Positions 22,025-35,154 of a stretch of 64,000 nt of DNA are shown one piece after another. Source of the stretch: Marsupella aquatica. Lineage: Eukaryota; Marchantiophyta. The notes below the pieces were generated by a model that saw only the letters and a program-made list of their open reading frames with translations, was not told the origin of the DNA and searched no databases. The position numbers and the translations under genes were made by a program. The stretch is taken from positions 10,540,001-10,604,000 of the forward strand of contig OZ316894.1 of the NCBI GenBank assembly GCA_973895155.1. The letters are read 5' to 3'. How positions within the stretch are numbered: the first letter of the stretch is position 1; every line of letters starts with the position of its first letter.

Positions 22025-22315
22025 GATGGGAAGATAAGGGAGATATGTTACAAACCATGGAGGTCTTTTGAGATTATTGGCGTACTGTCACATCCAGCAA
22101 CTGGAGTTCTGGGCAAGGGATACATGTGGTCACTTTTCTTAAGCAAGCCATGGAGCTCTGTTAAGATTTTTAGCTGACAACTAGCGTTTTGGACAATGGA
22201 GACATGTGGCAACCTTTCCCAAGGAAACCATGGAGGTCTCTGGCATACTGTCAGATCCGACAACTAGCATTTTGAACAAGAGAGATATGTGCCAACCTTT
22301 CACAAGGAAACCACA
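22025..22315. repeat. Tandem repeat, ~100-110-bp unit, 3 copies
   Basis: The recurring order is agagatatgtgccaac (variants), aaggaaaccatggaggtct, catactgtcagatccgacaa, then ctagcattttggacaa. Sequence from 22316 to the SEC23-like stop codon at 22929 shows nothing further; part is likely 3' UTR. Confidence 0.8.
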
Positions 22316-22928
22316 CCTGGTTAAACCTCTATCAAAGTGATCACAGCTTCCAAAATTGGTGCGGCTTCTTGAGTGTGCTAGGATTAAGTCTATACTGAAG
22401 TTAGTAGAAGAATTGAGGTGCGATTCTGGTGACTCAGGGTGCATTTCATAAATTCTGACTGTTCAATCGACTAACATTCATGATCAATTTTACAGAAAAC
22501 TTACCTAATCATGAAGACAAACAATTTATCACCCATCGTGAACAGACTGCATGAAAATCGATTACCAAATCACAACTCATCTGCAATTTCACATTGGACT
22601 TCATAACCGTTCACTGTTAGTAGATTTTTTTTCCTAGTCTTAGTATTCCGACAGGCTTGGAACTTGACGATATGGATCTCAAAAATCAATTATTGCACCT
22701 CGCCCCCCGTTCATAAGATACGAATCCTCTTCTAAGCTAAGACTACCTTGTTACTCAGAATACGAGTTAATCTAAAAATAAACCTACTTGCCTAAGTTGG
22801 TGGCAGGATACTATTTGGTAACCATGCCACTCCGATGAATATTAAGAAATGGATCTCTCTAATCTTTCTTGTCTCGCCGACAAGTGGGAGGGGGTGCGAG
22901 CACAAAATTTGGCTCAGAGTGCAGGGTC

Positions 22929-25900
22929 TTATGATGGTTCTGGGGGGACCAACTTGAGACTGCGCATCCACTCACAGAAGCTAAGTTCATCTGTAGGCAC
23001 AAAGCTACTCTTCAATCTAGCTCTTTGATCTGGTCTTAAACTTCTGAGCTGTGGAAACCTGGCTTCCTGCATGGACCACAAGATAAGCCATCCCATCTTT
23101 CAGAATTTCTTTCCTTTCTGCATAAGTTTGCGCCAGGCTTGAGAAGACGTTATCAAGCCCTAAAGAAGCCATTGCTTCCCCGGGAAAAATGCTTGGAGAA
23201 TCAAATTCATTATGGTGTGACCAGAAAGCGTGCAAGCATATATTGCAATTGTAAATTACGAAGAGGCTGATGACTTGTACCTGTTCATGAGTAGGATCTT
23301 TGTGGGCAGCTATTAGCCTAGATTTCAGGTATCTAGCCTGTGAACTCGATTCCTGCAAAACCCAGAATTTTTCTTATAAGATCAGTGAGGTGCATTCATA
23401 ATGCAGAATAACCATAAAGAAGTAACAACAGCCCGAGAGGAATGAAGACCTCCACAGTAGGAGCATCTCTTTAAGAAACCTGGGTCCTCGAAAATGGTTT
23501 AGATCTCTGAAGAATGACACACCTTAAAAGCAAGTATCCGTGGGGATGGAAACCGGCTTTCTGTAAGCTCCTGAGCGAGTGTTCGACAAGCAGCCAATGC
23601 TGCAGCATTTCTTGCTTCGTCGGCCACGACATCCATTCCCTGATACATAAATGAAATCCCAAATGAAAGTTAAAGGACATGAGTGAACCTTCAGATGTAC
23701 AAACTTGAAGGTAACTCAAGGTCACAATTGCAGCAACTGCGAGACACCGAATGCAGTGATTCAGGAGTATCTGTGGACTCTAAACCTAAAGCCTGAGTGA
23801 GCATTGTCACCAAAGCATCCTCGATGGCCCTGATAACTAACATGCACAAGAAACACATTATACAGACAGTTGCATTAGAAGAGCTCCGGTTTCATTTTCC
23901 GGTCATTCTACGCCACAAGAATCACCTCCCACGTGCCTCTTACTCCATAAAACTCTTAACTATCACCCTTTGAATAGGACTGTAAAAGAAACTCTCCTTC
24001 TTGGTCACAAACAATTGTACAAGATTGGATCCAAAGAACTGTTAGAGAACACATTCAGCAAACCTGCGTTAAGAGAGAAGAAAAATACCATCCATATAAA
24101 AAGATCAGTTCCATGATCCATTACTAGAGACGTATCGGACTGCATGGCTAGATCATATGCAGGTAGTTCTTCAAATGTTCCACCCTCACGATGCATCAAC
24201 AGCCGAGGGGCCATCATCCGCAATGATAAATCAAATGATGCCTGCAAGAAGATGGATCTATATACAGCTCTTTCATCTTCATGACCCACCACCTTGCCCA
24301 GCATTGGGCCACTCCTCAAGTGATAGAGCAGCTCCGGTAATCTTGGGAGCTCCTTTGGAAATTTCCACAGCTTCGTTTTAGGCAACTGTGCTCCAAACTT
24401 TGAAGCAATATCTTTAACCCTTTCACCAACTGAACCCTGGGCATCAGGTAGGTCAGAAGCCTGCTCAGCAAGTAAGACAGTTTTCTTTGCACTAATGACA
24501 GCTGCAACCTCGTCATCAACACTTTGCAAGTACGTTGATGGACTACCAGTGGTTGGAAGCCTGACAGTAATGACCCTGGTCAGTTGCATCTGGAAGATAT
24601 TAGTGTAACGGGCTACGAACTGGAAGTAGACGAAGTCACCAGTTATATTCTGTACCAACTCCATGCTTAAGGCAAACCCCTGACTGTCTTCAATGCTCAA
24701 CATTCGGACTGCTGTACAAGTATCCTTTCGAAACTCCGAAGAATCGACTCGTGCTTCTTCACCAGGACCTATGACCCGGGTAACAGCAACCTCGCTGGAG
24801 CACCTCACCTCCAAAACTCCTCGAAATCCAGACGCTCGACGAACCGAACGCTGCATATTTAAACCAAAGGTTTCTCCAAAGTCATCGTGAAGAACTAGCA
24901 CACCACCAGAAGCCTTTGCCAAGGGTTGAAGTATCGGTATTCTCACTGGACAAGTTCCAGCACACAACACATCCACTGCTGTGTCTAGCCGCCGGGCTTC
25001 ATGACCTAAATGATCCATTTGTTTGATTGCCTTCTTCTCTAAGTAGGCATAATTGGGATGACTCCTGGAATACGGTAATGAACCAACACCCGTAGTGTTC
25101 GGTCCACCTACACATGCAATGATGCGATTACTCCCTCCTGACCTCTTCACTGTGCTCCTCGGAAGCTCCGTGGAGGGACCCTGGATTAGAGACAGCGCCA
25201 CCTCAACAGCTGTTCCTAAGCATCTATCCCGAGCGGCCTCCGGCAAGTCCCCCCTATAGGACCGGAGTGATGAAATAATGTTGTGAGCAACTGAAAGCCC
25301 CGCATGAATTGGGGCAAGGTAGACACCGGTTCCATAGATGAGCATTTTAAGAAGTTCTTGATTAGGAGAGGAGTCACCGGGTAGAACATCAGCTGCTGCC
25401 ACGCCCACCTCCGACAGATCATAAACAGAGACCGTCCGTCCAAAGGTGATAATTCCAATCCTAGTTGCCGGTCCCAATGAGTCAAGGAACGAATGTAGAG
25501 AGCTTTGCAGGTGCTGCAGATGAGGATCATCTAAACTCTCATCTATCAGTATAACAACGGGTGCTGCCATTGTTGAATCGGAGACAGAGACAAAGCCAGG
25601 TCGTCTCGTTCCACCCCCATCAACATAATCAACAACACTAGTTACGAGTTCGGGCCAATTCTGGATGTTCTCAGAAGCGGCTGACCTGTACTCCCCCTCA
25701 CTACTGTTTAGTTTGTTACATAAGGAGCATCTCCAATGACCAGAATTAGGGATAATCCCACAGAAGAGATTGACGTAAGCTCCACAGCTCCGACATCTAA
25801 GCCCATCTCTTCTCAATATTGAAGGACCAGGCGTTGTCTCTCTTCCCGGAGTAACCAGGCACCCAAAACCCAAACTTGGTGCGTTTGCTTTCTTTTTGTC

Positions 25901-27592
25901 TTTCAGCACCTAGCAGAAAATACACACCACGGAGACTTCAGGAACTTTCACTAAATCTTTCACTCAACCTGCTAAATGGAAGTGGACAATTCATACCTAA
26001 AGAATCACAAAACAAGACAGTACCTGTAGTATTTGCAATCAAAACCATTCAAGCAATATTCCCATCCTATAGTAAGTTCAGAGATGAGTTCCAGTGCGTT
26101 CATCAATCCTTGCAGTCGGATCAAAAAGACAACGTTGCTCAAGACTGCTCGTGGAAATCAAACTTCCTGCCCTACGTCTCTACAATGTCATCCATGTTTT
26201 GCGCAACTTGCAAAACCGCTTAAATCGGTGATATGTGATGATACAGTGTAACGCTACGAAATTCCTTAGTGTGAGCGATTTTACACAGATCTGTACAGAA
26301 AGTTAAAATTCCGTCCACTTTCCAACAAAGAAATAACGTCCGTCAATTCCCTTACTGTCATATAAGCTCACCTTATCGGCAACCCAAAGCAGACGGTGAT
26401 ACAAACGGGTTTAACAGATATATTTCTCAAGCTCCTCAGAACCGAAAATTATTGGGATGCACACGGATATGCTCTGTCCCAATACTCTACCCAAAAGCAG
26501 CCGAGTACAGAAATTTTTCAAGCTCGTAAGAACCGAAGAATGTTCGTAGGCACTGGAATATGCTCTGTCCCATTACTCTTCAGAAAAGCAGCCGGGCACA
26601 GAGATTTAAACTCCTCCGGCCCCAAAGGATAGAGATATACTCCCGGCAATCATATAAATAATTAGGCAGCTCAAAATCAACGTTGCATTTTAATCGCAGC
26701 TTAAGAAGGGAAGCATAAAAAAAAGGGTGACTGAGAGCCGACAATAGGAACAAATGTGCCACTCCAGAACATGGTGTTGACAACCTGTCAAAGAAAGAAG
26801 GATGGGTTTTGCAGGGTAATTGGCCAAAGGACTATGAGGTGCCGCTCAGTGGAAGATACTGTGTGACCTAATTTTCACTGGACCTTAGTGACCATTCTAA
26901 ACGAGAAAATCGCAGGTGCAGAGGAAATATCTTACCGTCTGAGCAGAAAACAACACGAAGGATGCCGACGCTGAAAAGCTGGAGGCATCAAATTCGTCTT
27001 CTGTGATTTTAGAATAAAGAGGCTGATCCGCATTCCCAAAATCGGCAGTTGGTGGAGTTCCAGGCACCAAGGGTATCTCCGAAAAGGTGCTGCCTCCTCT
27101 CCCAGGTGATGCCACGGCATTAAATGACGGGATAGGCCGCAGAGGGCTTGCGAATTGGGGTGGCTGAGTGAAGTGGCTCGGAGGAGGGCCCATCGGAACT
27201 GCAGGTGCAATAGATCCCATTGGAACATTGTACCCGCCGTTGCTTAATCCATGACTACTCGAAGTGGAGTACGATTTCCCATCTGATCTCTGATCCGCAT
27301 TTGACTGAGTTCCTGCTTGGTTGGACGACTCCTGAGTTTCGACAGGGGATGCGGAAAAGTCCCTCACAGAATCCGAGTCTGCTTGGAATACAGCCGAAAC
27401 AGGCTTTTCGTCGCTGCTGCTGCCTACACGAGACGAAGAGGAGAAGGATGGCAAGGGCGGCGGAGGAGATGGAGTGACTGGCTGAGGGGGTGATGCAAAC
27501 GGATTCACAGCAGGAGCTGCAAATGCCGGAGGTGCTGCCCGCCGCCTATCCGCCGGTGGTCCTTGAGCAGGCGTCCCCGGTGGATCAGCCAT
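22929..27592 (-). CDS. SEC23-like COPII coat protein, plant divergent type (5 exons, 934 aa)
   Basis: Exons 26936-27592, 24089-25909, 23523-23639, 23281-23352 and 22929-23066 join in frame, all in phase 0, to 934 residues. Residues 1-200 are Pro/Ser/Ala-rich and disordered. VLKDKKKANAPSLGFG leads into a zinc finger with cysteines at about 258, 261, 280 and 283. Next come a Sec23/24 trunk fold with VVILIDESL and IGIITFGRTV, a beta-sandwich, a helical part and a gelsolin-like part (VMDHGTDLFIWMGMDV). The end, EARFPQLRSLRPDQR... to CEWMRSLKLVPPEPS, matches the conserved C-terminus of the plant group that includes Arabidopsis At4g01810. COPII inner-coat proteins act with Sar1 and Sec24 on ER membranes. 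The upstream GTG-initiated frame is ignored because an ATG lies two codons later with MADPPG. Whether it activates Sar1 GTPase is unknown. Confidence 0.9.
26400..26615. repeat. ~106-bp tandem duplication inside SEC23-like intron 1
   Basis: ttctcaagctcctcagaacc...atatgctctgtccc...aaaagcagccg is followed by a second diverged unit (ttttcaagctcgtaagaacc...). It lies wholly inside the 1026-bp first intron (25910-26935). Confidence 0.8.
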
Positions 27593-28059
27593 ATACACAC
27601 CTCCTCCTTAAAAACCTCAGCTGCTCCTCTGCATAACCGGGCGGCCAGCTCAGGAGGATCAAAATCTTTCCCTCCCAGCGAGAAATCCCTATCTACAAAT
27701 CGATCTCAGGCACCCCGAAGCAGGAGAAGAAGCAGATCCTCACAGAGACTGCAAATTCGCTGCTAGAGTTCCGGCTGAGCAAAAACCAAGCAATACATTA
27801 CATCCCCGATCAAATCACGAGTAGTCAAAGCAGGACACGGCTCCGCTACACTCCACTCCGAGGATTCAGCGGACACACGTCCAATGAGCCAACAACCATC
27901 ATCAGTCTTCCGATGCAAGAACTTCCGTTTCTCTCGTGTTTCCTTCTATTTGTCGCGTTTCTTCGTCTCGCTCTCTCAGCTGAACCCTGTGCCTGTCCTT
28001 CTTCTTATTAGAAAAGGACGAGTTCCCTGTTGCGGTGGATTCGAAGTAAGATATAGTCT

Positions 28060-28555
28060 ACCCGTGTATAAGTGCACATGTATAAGTGCAAAACGTATAT
28101 TTGCAACGTGTATAAGTGCATTCCGTGGGAACTCAGGTCGGTCATGTAATCCCCTAATATTACTACACTTATTTTCTATAAATGCACCAAAACATGGGTA
28201 ACTCAGGTCGGTGATGTAGTCCCCTAATATTACTAAATCTTTTTTTGTAAATGCACCAAAGCATGGGTAACTCAGGTAGGTCATGTAATCCCCTAATATT
28301 ACTACATTTTTTTCTGTAAATGCACCAAAACATGGGAAAAGATGGGTAACTCAGGTAGGTCATGTAATCCCCTAGTATTACTATGTAGTTCTGTTGTAAA
28401 TGCACTAAAACATGGGTAACTCGGGTGGGTCATGTAGTCCCCTAATATTACTACATTTGTTTTTTTGTAAATGCACCAAAACATGGGCAACTCAGGTCTG
28501 TCACACAGTTACCTAATATTACTATTTTTTATTTGTAAATGCACCAAAACATGCA
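28060..28555. repeat. 70-bp tandem minisatellite, 6 copies
   Basis: Units start with aactcaggt at 28130, 28200, 28269, 28348, 28418 and 28489. Each carries catgtaatcccctaatatta, a T-rich spacer and gtaaatgcaccaaaacatgg. One unit has a 10-bp insertion. tataagtgca occurs three times just before it. The repeated minus-strand open frames here are repeat by-products. Confidence 0.95.
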
Positions 28556-28559
28556 CCAT

Positions 28560-29640
28560 CTCTAAGTGCAGGTTGAGCAGGTAGATGTCACTAAACACCA
28601 AGTACTTAAGCGCATTTTTGTCACTAAATAACATATACAAAAGCGCATTTCTGTCTATAAGAGTGTTCTATAAGAGTGCACATACATCTATCAGTTAGTG
28701 CAACACATATGCTTGAAGCATTTGTTGATAAGTGGAGTGGAGAACTACACATGGTAGTTTCATGCACTTATTTAACTGAATTGTGCAATATGAGGAGTCC
28801 CATGCATATGACCTGAGAAGACACTTGCGACAGTGCATAGGTGATTTCACATGCACATATGGAGAAGTGAGTGAATGATGTCCATGCACTTATGACAAAG
28901 TGTATAACTTGCATGACTTATGATATGGATAAGTGCAGGTTTGGGGTGTCTTCCTAGGAGCCTGCACTTGGACACGTAGACTGAACAGACACACAAGTCA
29001 ACAAGCAAACATGCAAGGAATTGGGGAAAGGACAGTGCATTGTTGCAGGCTCACAGGGGGGATAGTTCGAAAGTTTTGGAAAGTGTGCCTGACGGTAAGG
29101 GGGGCTTTACAAGACGGTGGGGGCCATTGACTGCCTCTCCATCTAAAGTGAAGTTCATGACCATTTCAAGACACTAAAGTTAAAATGCTTGAGCCAAAAT
29201 ATGTCATTGATAAATGTCATTCCCTAAAGAGAGCTTGCTCAATTTTTTTAGACCACCACAAGAGGAGGTCTAAGTTTTTGACAAAATAAACATGTACACA
29301 TCAGCCGAAAAAGGGGTCCACTAAGAGATGACTAGGTTTGACAATAGTTTTGATTCATTGTGCCCCCAAGTTCACGTAAAGTGAAGTCGAACCTGTTCCC
29401 ACATTTGAATGGTTAGGATTGCGTCTCACACATAGAAAAAGAGGAAATGTTGCCCCCAGGTTCTTGTACAGCCTCCCTTAAGAATAGTTGGACTTGTAGG
29501 GCAGCAGAAAAAACTCAGAAAGTTGAGACTGCGATCAACAGTTGGTGAGTGGAAAGTGATTGTGATTCAGGAAGAACGCTAAAAGTGTGTCGGAGGAGGA
29601 GAAGCGGACTTGCGACATTGCTATATGGTGAACACCTTCT
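28560..29640. other. Intergenic; no gene seen
   Basis: AT-rich, with many tgca(c/g) phrases such as aagtgca and catgcac around 28560-28950. No open frame with recognisable content. Confidence 0.45.
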
Positions 29641-30290
29641 ACCTTATTTTGTCTTATTAGAAATATGAGTTCTGAATTTTCTTTTAAATCTGGCCTAGTG
29701 TATCATTTCACTTTGTATTGGTTTGAATTTAACAAATTATCTAACCCCTTTAATTATTTCAAGTTTATGATTTTCATTTGATTTGATATGTCTTACTGTG
29801 ATAGCTTATCATGTATTTGATGAGATTTTTTCTCTGCCATTCATTCTCTATTGCACGAGATGGTCAGACTCACCAGGATGCACCCAGTACAAACACCAGA
29901 GATGCCCTGTAGGTTATATGTCCATTGGTGAAAAACTTTCCAAACGTTATGGTTTAAAGGTTAACAGGTGTCACCTAAATAGTGAATTTTTCAATAGGGC
30001 CTAAAAGTAGAGTACAAAGCCAGAGTATAAAGCTAACATACTTCTATGTCAAACACAAAATACTATACGGACCTCTAGGGTACATCTTACAAGTTATGTA
30101 CTTGTTTTTCACCTAAAAAGTGCATAAAGGTGTGCATTTTTATTCTATTTATTTATTTGATTCACTGTTTTAATGTATTTGAATATTATGCTATAATTGC
30201 TATTTGATAAACTATTTAAATTAATTGGTAGTTTACAAAGGATACAATTGACATTATTGTCAATAAGTTAAAATAGCTGTGTCTTAGAAC
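29640..30290. repeat. LTR-like repeat, copy 2 (related to 4440-5290)
   Basis: It is collinear with copy 1 across tcttgtcttatt-type text, the gtccattgg CCAAT motif, acgttatggttta, ggtgtcacctaaatag, aaggtgtgcattttt and aaactatttaaatta. It has only one copy of the CCAAT block, whereas copy 1 has two. Confidence 0.5.
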
Positions 30291-30334
30291 GAACATGCTA
30301 TATTGCAGCTGTGTGAAAACAGGTTGTGAGGACA

Positions 30335-30700
30335 GACAGATTGGTATTTTATTATATCAAAGTGCCAAAGACAAAAAAAAAACCAAACCAGGTGACAGGG
30401 TCCCAAACCCAAAGCAACCCAATCGGGAGGAAAAGGAAGGCCAAAAGGCCCCAAGACCAAAAAGGTCCAACAATGCAAGGAGTCCCCCGTCCTCACACCA
30501 ACAAAAGAACAAAGAACCCACTAAATAGCCCAAAAGACTAACACCATACAGGACAGAGAACTGACAAGTCTAGCAGTGCTCCGAAGTAAACCCATGGAAG
30601 GGTCACAAACTAGTGGAATCTGTCTAGAGACCCTAAAACCAACTAACTCGGCTTTACAAAAGATAGTGAAAGCTTGAGTCCTCTGAAGTGCAATAGACAC
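30335..30700 (-). mobile_element. 3' end of a LINE/SINE-family element (related to 43210-43420)
   Basis: On the minus strand the text ggaccctgtcacctggtttg, a T run, tctttggcactttgatataa and then an A/T tail matches 43355-43420 on the plus strand (ggaccctgtctcctggtttg... tttggcactctgatata). The two loci therefore carry the same 3' tail in opposite orientation. The minus-strand 70-codon frame is typical of degraded LINE 3' sequence. No reverse-transcriptase motif remains. Confidence 0.6.
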
Positions 30701-31400
30701 CCTTTGTATAACAAAGATGATGAGGACAAAGATAGGGGTTTAATTGATCACGAGCCTCTAAAGGCAAAAATGGGGGTAATGTCTACTTTCATGTCTACTA
30801 GAGGCAAAAACTACAGTGTGCACAGAGATTACACACCTTGTGAGTGCATGAGGAGTTTACAAATCCTGTCCTTTGGAGCCCCTATTGCTTTTCAAGGAGA
30901 ACGGCACTACCCTGGATTTAGTAGGGGTCTCAAACCTGTAGACTTAATAGGAGGGTTTTAGCTAGAGTTTCTAGGGGTCTATTATTGCCCATAATTAGGT
31001 GTTAATAACAGGGTTACTACCCTTAAAGCTTACATAAGGTTTTTAATTTGCTAAGACTAGCAGAGAAATTTCATAATTGCCTGTGTTCTCCCATTTGCAC
31101 CCAACATCATTATATGGAGCTCATGGACATCTCAAAATTAATAGGACCACTCATCCTCCACCCAGAGTGACATCAACTATCTTGCAAGCATACCTGGAAT
31201 TGCTGACTCTGGGCTAAATGACAACCTTGATGAACACCTCAAGCTAATATTCCTCAATCTCACCATCCAAAAACATTAATACTATCTCCTCCACAAACTC
31301 CCCCCCCCCCCCCCCCTTGTGAAACCTCATAACAATCAACCACTGCATACACAAGGTCCCTGACAGACAATCTTGCGAGAATAGGGCCCCAACATAATTT
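30700..31400. other. Intergenic, repeat remnants, 17-base poly-C at 31300-31316
   Basis: A fragment related to the 14400-15300 array lies near 30960-31090. No coding sequence recognised. Confidence 0.45.
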
Positions 31401-31404
31401 GGGC

Positions 31405-31700
31405 AACATGAAACATTCAGCCGTTAGGTAGGGACAGCACAGAACCAGGTAAAAACAACTAATAAGCTTAATGCATGGCAATGGAAACCCATGATAGATC
31501 TATTTGGAGAACATCGATGGCCCAGAAAAATGCAGCTGTCAGATAGGGGGCAGCAGAGACGTACTAGGTAGAAACAACTCAGAAGTTTAGGGCAGGGCAA
31601 TGTGAAAACCTCAATAAATCCATACTGAACACATCAACGGTCCAGAAAAATTCAGCCGGCAGATAGGGGCTTCAAGGAACCAGGTAGGACAACTTTTCTC
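31405..31700. repeat. Tandem repeat, ~110-130-bp unit, about 3 copies
   Basis: Each unit contains cagaaaaattcagc (variants), c(a/g)gataggg, an accaggta-aaaacaac block and a caatg-aaacc block, at 31405, 31520 and 31640. Confidence 0.7.
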
Positions 31701-32941
31701 GATCATAGATCCTAAACCAGTATACCATTACATTAACTTGACCACAGGTCGTAACCTGACCACGGGTTGGGACGCAGGAGTCAGTCAGCAATTAGTTACG
31801 TGAAACCCGGCGGTGGACCGTACAGGGATTATCAACCGGTGCAAGGACGTCGCCCGTTATAAAAACCGGTTAAGCACGATTCTTCTATGTCGCAAACGGT
31901 CTCATTCGTGTTTACTACATAAGAAATAAGTCCAATCCTGTTTGCGTCACCGCGCACCGGGACGCGCACCGGAAGTCCTGAGAGGGACCGGACCCTTCAC
32001 TTTTAACTCTCTTGTGCGTTATTATTAGGAGTACATTGTTTAACTCTCTTGAGAAGACATCGATATTGTCTCCGCTTCGAACGACACAACAATCATCACA
32101 TCGGATGTTGTCGCCCACAGAAAACACCACAATATACTTCACACTTCTCTCGATACATTTAGCCACGATTGGGCCACGACCACTGCCAGTCGATGCTGTG
32201 AACCTGCGATCGTCTGACGTTCATCACGACGACGATAGCCTCTTTACGATACGACCCTCGTCCCCAGTCGAGCTGAGCCGAGCGCATAGAGCGTGCTAGT
32301 ACGCTACTACAGTAGTGGTCTCCGTCAATGTTCATGGCCTTGCCCTGCTCGAACCGAATCGAATCGAATCGAAGCGACGGATTGCTGGAAACGTAACTCT
32401 GCAGGTACTGTTTTCTCGAATCAGAAATGTCGAGTTTTAATTTTTATGGTGTTTGCTTCTTGTGCTTCTTGTTTGCACCTTCGCTACCCGCGCTGCTGCT
32501 GCGGTTACTGCATCTCAATGAGTTAGAGAGCGAGTGAGTGTGTGCTTTGTGTGAGTAATTGCTTCTTCGGTACTGGAGTGCGTATGAGTTTGGTCGCCGA
32601 CCTAAGTCTTGAGGTCAAGGTTTTTCACGATGATGAGGATGAGATTGGATTTTTCCTGTGTACAGAACTTTGTTTGAAGCGGCTTGACGGGAGAACAGAC
32701 TCCAAGCGTAGGTTGATGGACGAGTCGGGGAGCGGTGTAGTCCGTGTTTCATCGCAGCAGCTGCGGTGTTTTGGAGAGAAGCGTTTGAGCTGGGAGACGT
32801 CGCTTGATCGTCGAGCGTGAGGGGCAGGCTGGGCAAGCAGGCAGGGACGACAAGGGAGGTATCGGGCTATTTCAGCTGTCATTTTGGAAGCAGGAGCAAG
32901 CCTCGCTGTGGCGGTACGGTGGCAGATCCACGATTGGTACG
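31700..32941. other. Upstream region and probable leader of the trihelix gene
   Basis: It is more GC-rich than its surroundings, with a (tcgaa)n-like stretch at 32350-32375. Probable promoter and 5' UTR, because a donor (GAG/GTACGT) follows at 32957. Several overlapping small open frames have no recognisable domain. Confidence 0.45.
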
Positions 32942-35154
32942 ATGATGGCAGAAGAGGTACGTTGCCTTCTTCGATTTCGCGAGAGGAAAATTTGGATTTT
33001 CTATGAGTAGAGATTGGCGATGAGGACGAGCCCTGTTGCATCGCCAAAAGATCTGCATTATTAAGTCTCAGAGAACCGCGTCTCTCTTTTACTGTGGCGT
33101 CTCTGAGCCATATGATGCCAGAAGAAATGTTCTATAAAACTTAGAAATGGGAGTCACGATTACTATCGCTGGGAAGTGACTAGAACCTGCCGAATGAAAG
33201 AGCAACCTTTGCGCTACAATTTTGTCAACTTTATTTGACGTATTTTGTTGGCGAAATCGGCGGAGATCTAATCCGCGACCCAGATTATTGGATGTCTAAG
33301 AGTGGTGCTAGTGCGTGGAAAACCTCAGGGTATGTAGTTTCTGGTGAGCCTCTGAAGGCATGCTCATCGATTGAAAGCACGAACGAGCTGCCATCGAGCT
33401 TTTAGTGGTCGGGACAGAATTTTCGGGTCTCAGCACTCCCGCAGCATTCATTTCGACAGTTCAAAACCCATGGAGATCCTGAGCGCAGATCATTCGTTCG
33501 ATAGGATATCAATGATATTAGGGTTTTGCGTCTACAGTATGCAGATTGTTAATCCCGGTTGCGACATTGGAAACTGCATCCCACTCCCGCGCAAGTTAGT
33601 CTGGACGGGGAAACTAGCGCCAACTTGTTATTTCGATTCTCCCTTGTAAATTGTAGGGAATTTAATTCATGGCGTATTATAGCTATTGCTTGGGAGGGCA
33701 CGCCGCGCCTTTTCCGCTAGCGTTCTTTTGCTTTCTATTGTAGCTTTTGAGAATTTGTCTCAGCTCAAATGATTCGTGTGCCACTCTATCTGAAGTAGTC
33801 GAGATTCTAGTGTAGTCCCATTTGGACAGTGCCTCTGCAATAGGGATGTGATGGCGCAGAATGCTGGATATTCTGGTTTCCTTCGGTGTTGTTTATAAAG
33901 GAATTTCAGTAAGCAGTAGAAACCCAAATGTTGTGCAGATTCGTATCTGAAGGAGCCTCCGACTAACTTTTCTTTGGAGGGTTTTGTTTTGCACAGAAAC
34001 TTGGCCACGTATCATGTTCGTTCATCTAAGACACTCAAGCTGTATTTTCGGTGGTAGCTGAATAAGCAGTAGTTTGCGTCTGGGTTCGAATGCTCAATGC
34101 TCCCAGTAACTAATGCGTTCAACAACTTCTGCAGATGACAGATGCGAAGACAGAAGATGGCCTTGCCAAACTGGAGTTTCCAGAAATGGCTTTGGCTGTG
34201 GTCGGAGGAAGAAGGCCTCCTCATCAGTCAAGGTGGAAGTCTTCCGACTTGTTGGTACTCATAGCAGCCAAGAAATATGAGTTCGAGAGATTGTCTGCTT
34301 ACAAGTCAAGGGACAAGACCAAATCAGCCGGGCTTCGTTGGAAGGAGGTGGAGGCTTTCTGTCGCTTAAATGGTGTCAATCGAAAGGCAGGTCAATGTCG
34401 CAAGAGGTGGGAGAAGTTAATGACTGACTTTAAAAAGGTATACGATTACCAGAAGAAGATCCCTGAGGGTCAGCCGGGATATTTTGAGATGAGTTCAGAA
34501 GAGTGGAAAATGCGAAAGCTTCCGTTGAACTTTCTTCTCGAGTGGTACAAGGCCATGGAGGCGTGGATCCCGAATCAAAGGAGCGCACATCCCGACCCCA
34601 ATCAGATAATGGATAGCACAGCTGGTGATAACTTCCCAAACCAAAGTGGTGAACCTGGAACTCCGAGTGCATCTCCATTTGCTCTCCACCTTGATGAGGA
34701 GGATATCACAGATGCGGGAGATGGCAGCCCTGAAGGCGACGAACGGATTGCCATTGGACTTGAGGAAGAAGATGGATCCAGCCAAGGAGAAGAGCAGCTA
34801 AGGAATGACGTTAAGGGCATCAACCATATTAGTACAGGCCCAACTTTGTCAGATGCAAGGGGCTGGAAGCGAGCACGAGTAGAAAAAAGCGATGACCCAT
34901 TTGTGAAGCTAGCCGGAAAATTTTTGGAAGCAGTTAGTGCAGACTCAGTGAAGAGAAACCTGTTTGAGACGGAGTACCTTGCCTTGGAAAGACAGAAGTA
35001 CACAGCGGAGCTGCAAAAGCATGCCTTGAAGCAGCAAACACAGTCCGAGCAGCTTGCCCAATCTAATAAGATTTCCAGTGATATCTCGAATGCTTTAAAG
35101 GAAGTGTCTGCCAGTTTGCGGTTCTTTGCCACCGAGATTGCAAAGAAGTTGTAG
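32942..35154 (+). CDS. Trihelix (GT-factor, ASR3-like) transcription factor
   Basis: The main coding exon is 34135-35154 (339 residues from its first ATG, directly after an AG acceptor ctgcag). A 15-nt exon, 32942-32956, with ATGATGGCAGAAGAG followed by a GTACGT donor would add five in-frame residues (total 344). If the leader is spliced differently, translation starts at 34135. Residues 30-140 (34135 numbering) form the trihelix DNA-binding domain with spaced tryptophans (W34, W69, W92) and KAGQCRKRWEKLMTDFKKV. An acidic Ser/Gly-rich middle follows. The C-terminal 70 residues are Gln/Lys/Glu-rich and likely coiled-coil for dimerisation. The domain binds GT-type promoter elements in the nucleus. 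The target genes are unknown. Confidence 0.88.

Noticed and set aside
28060-28555. Regular repeats resembling a CRISPR array
   Set aside because: The 70-bp units are repeated in full with no unique spacers, and this is a plant nuclear genome.
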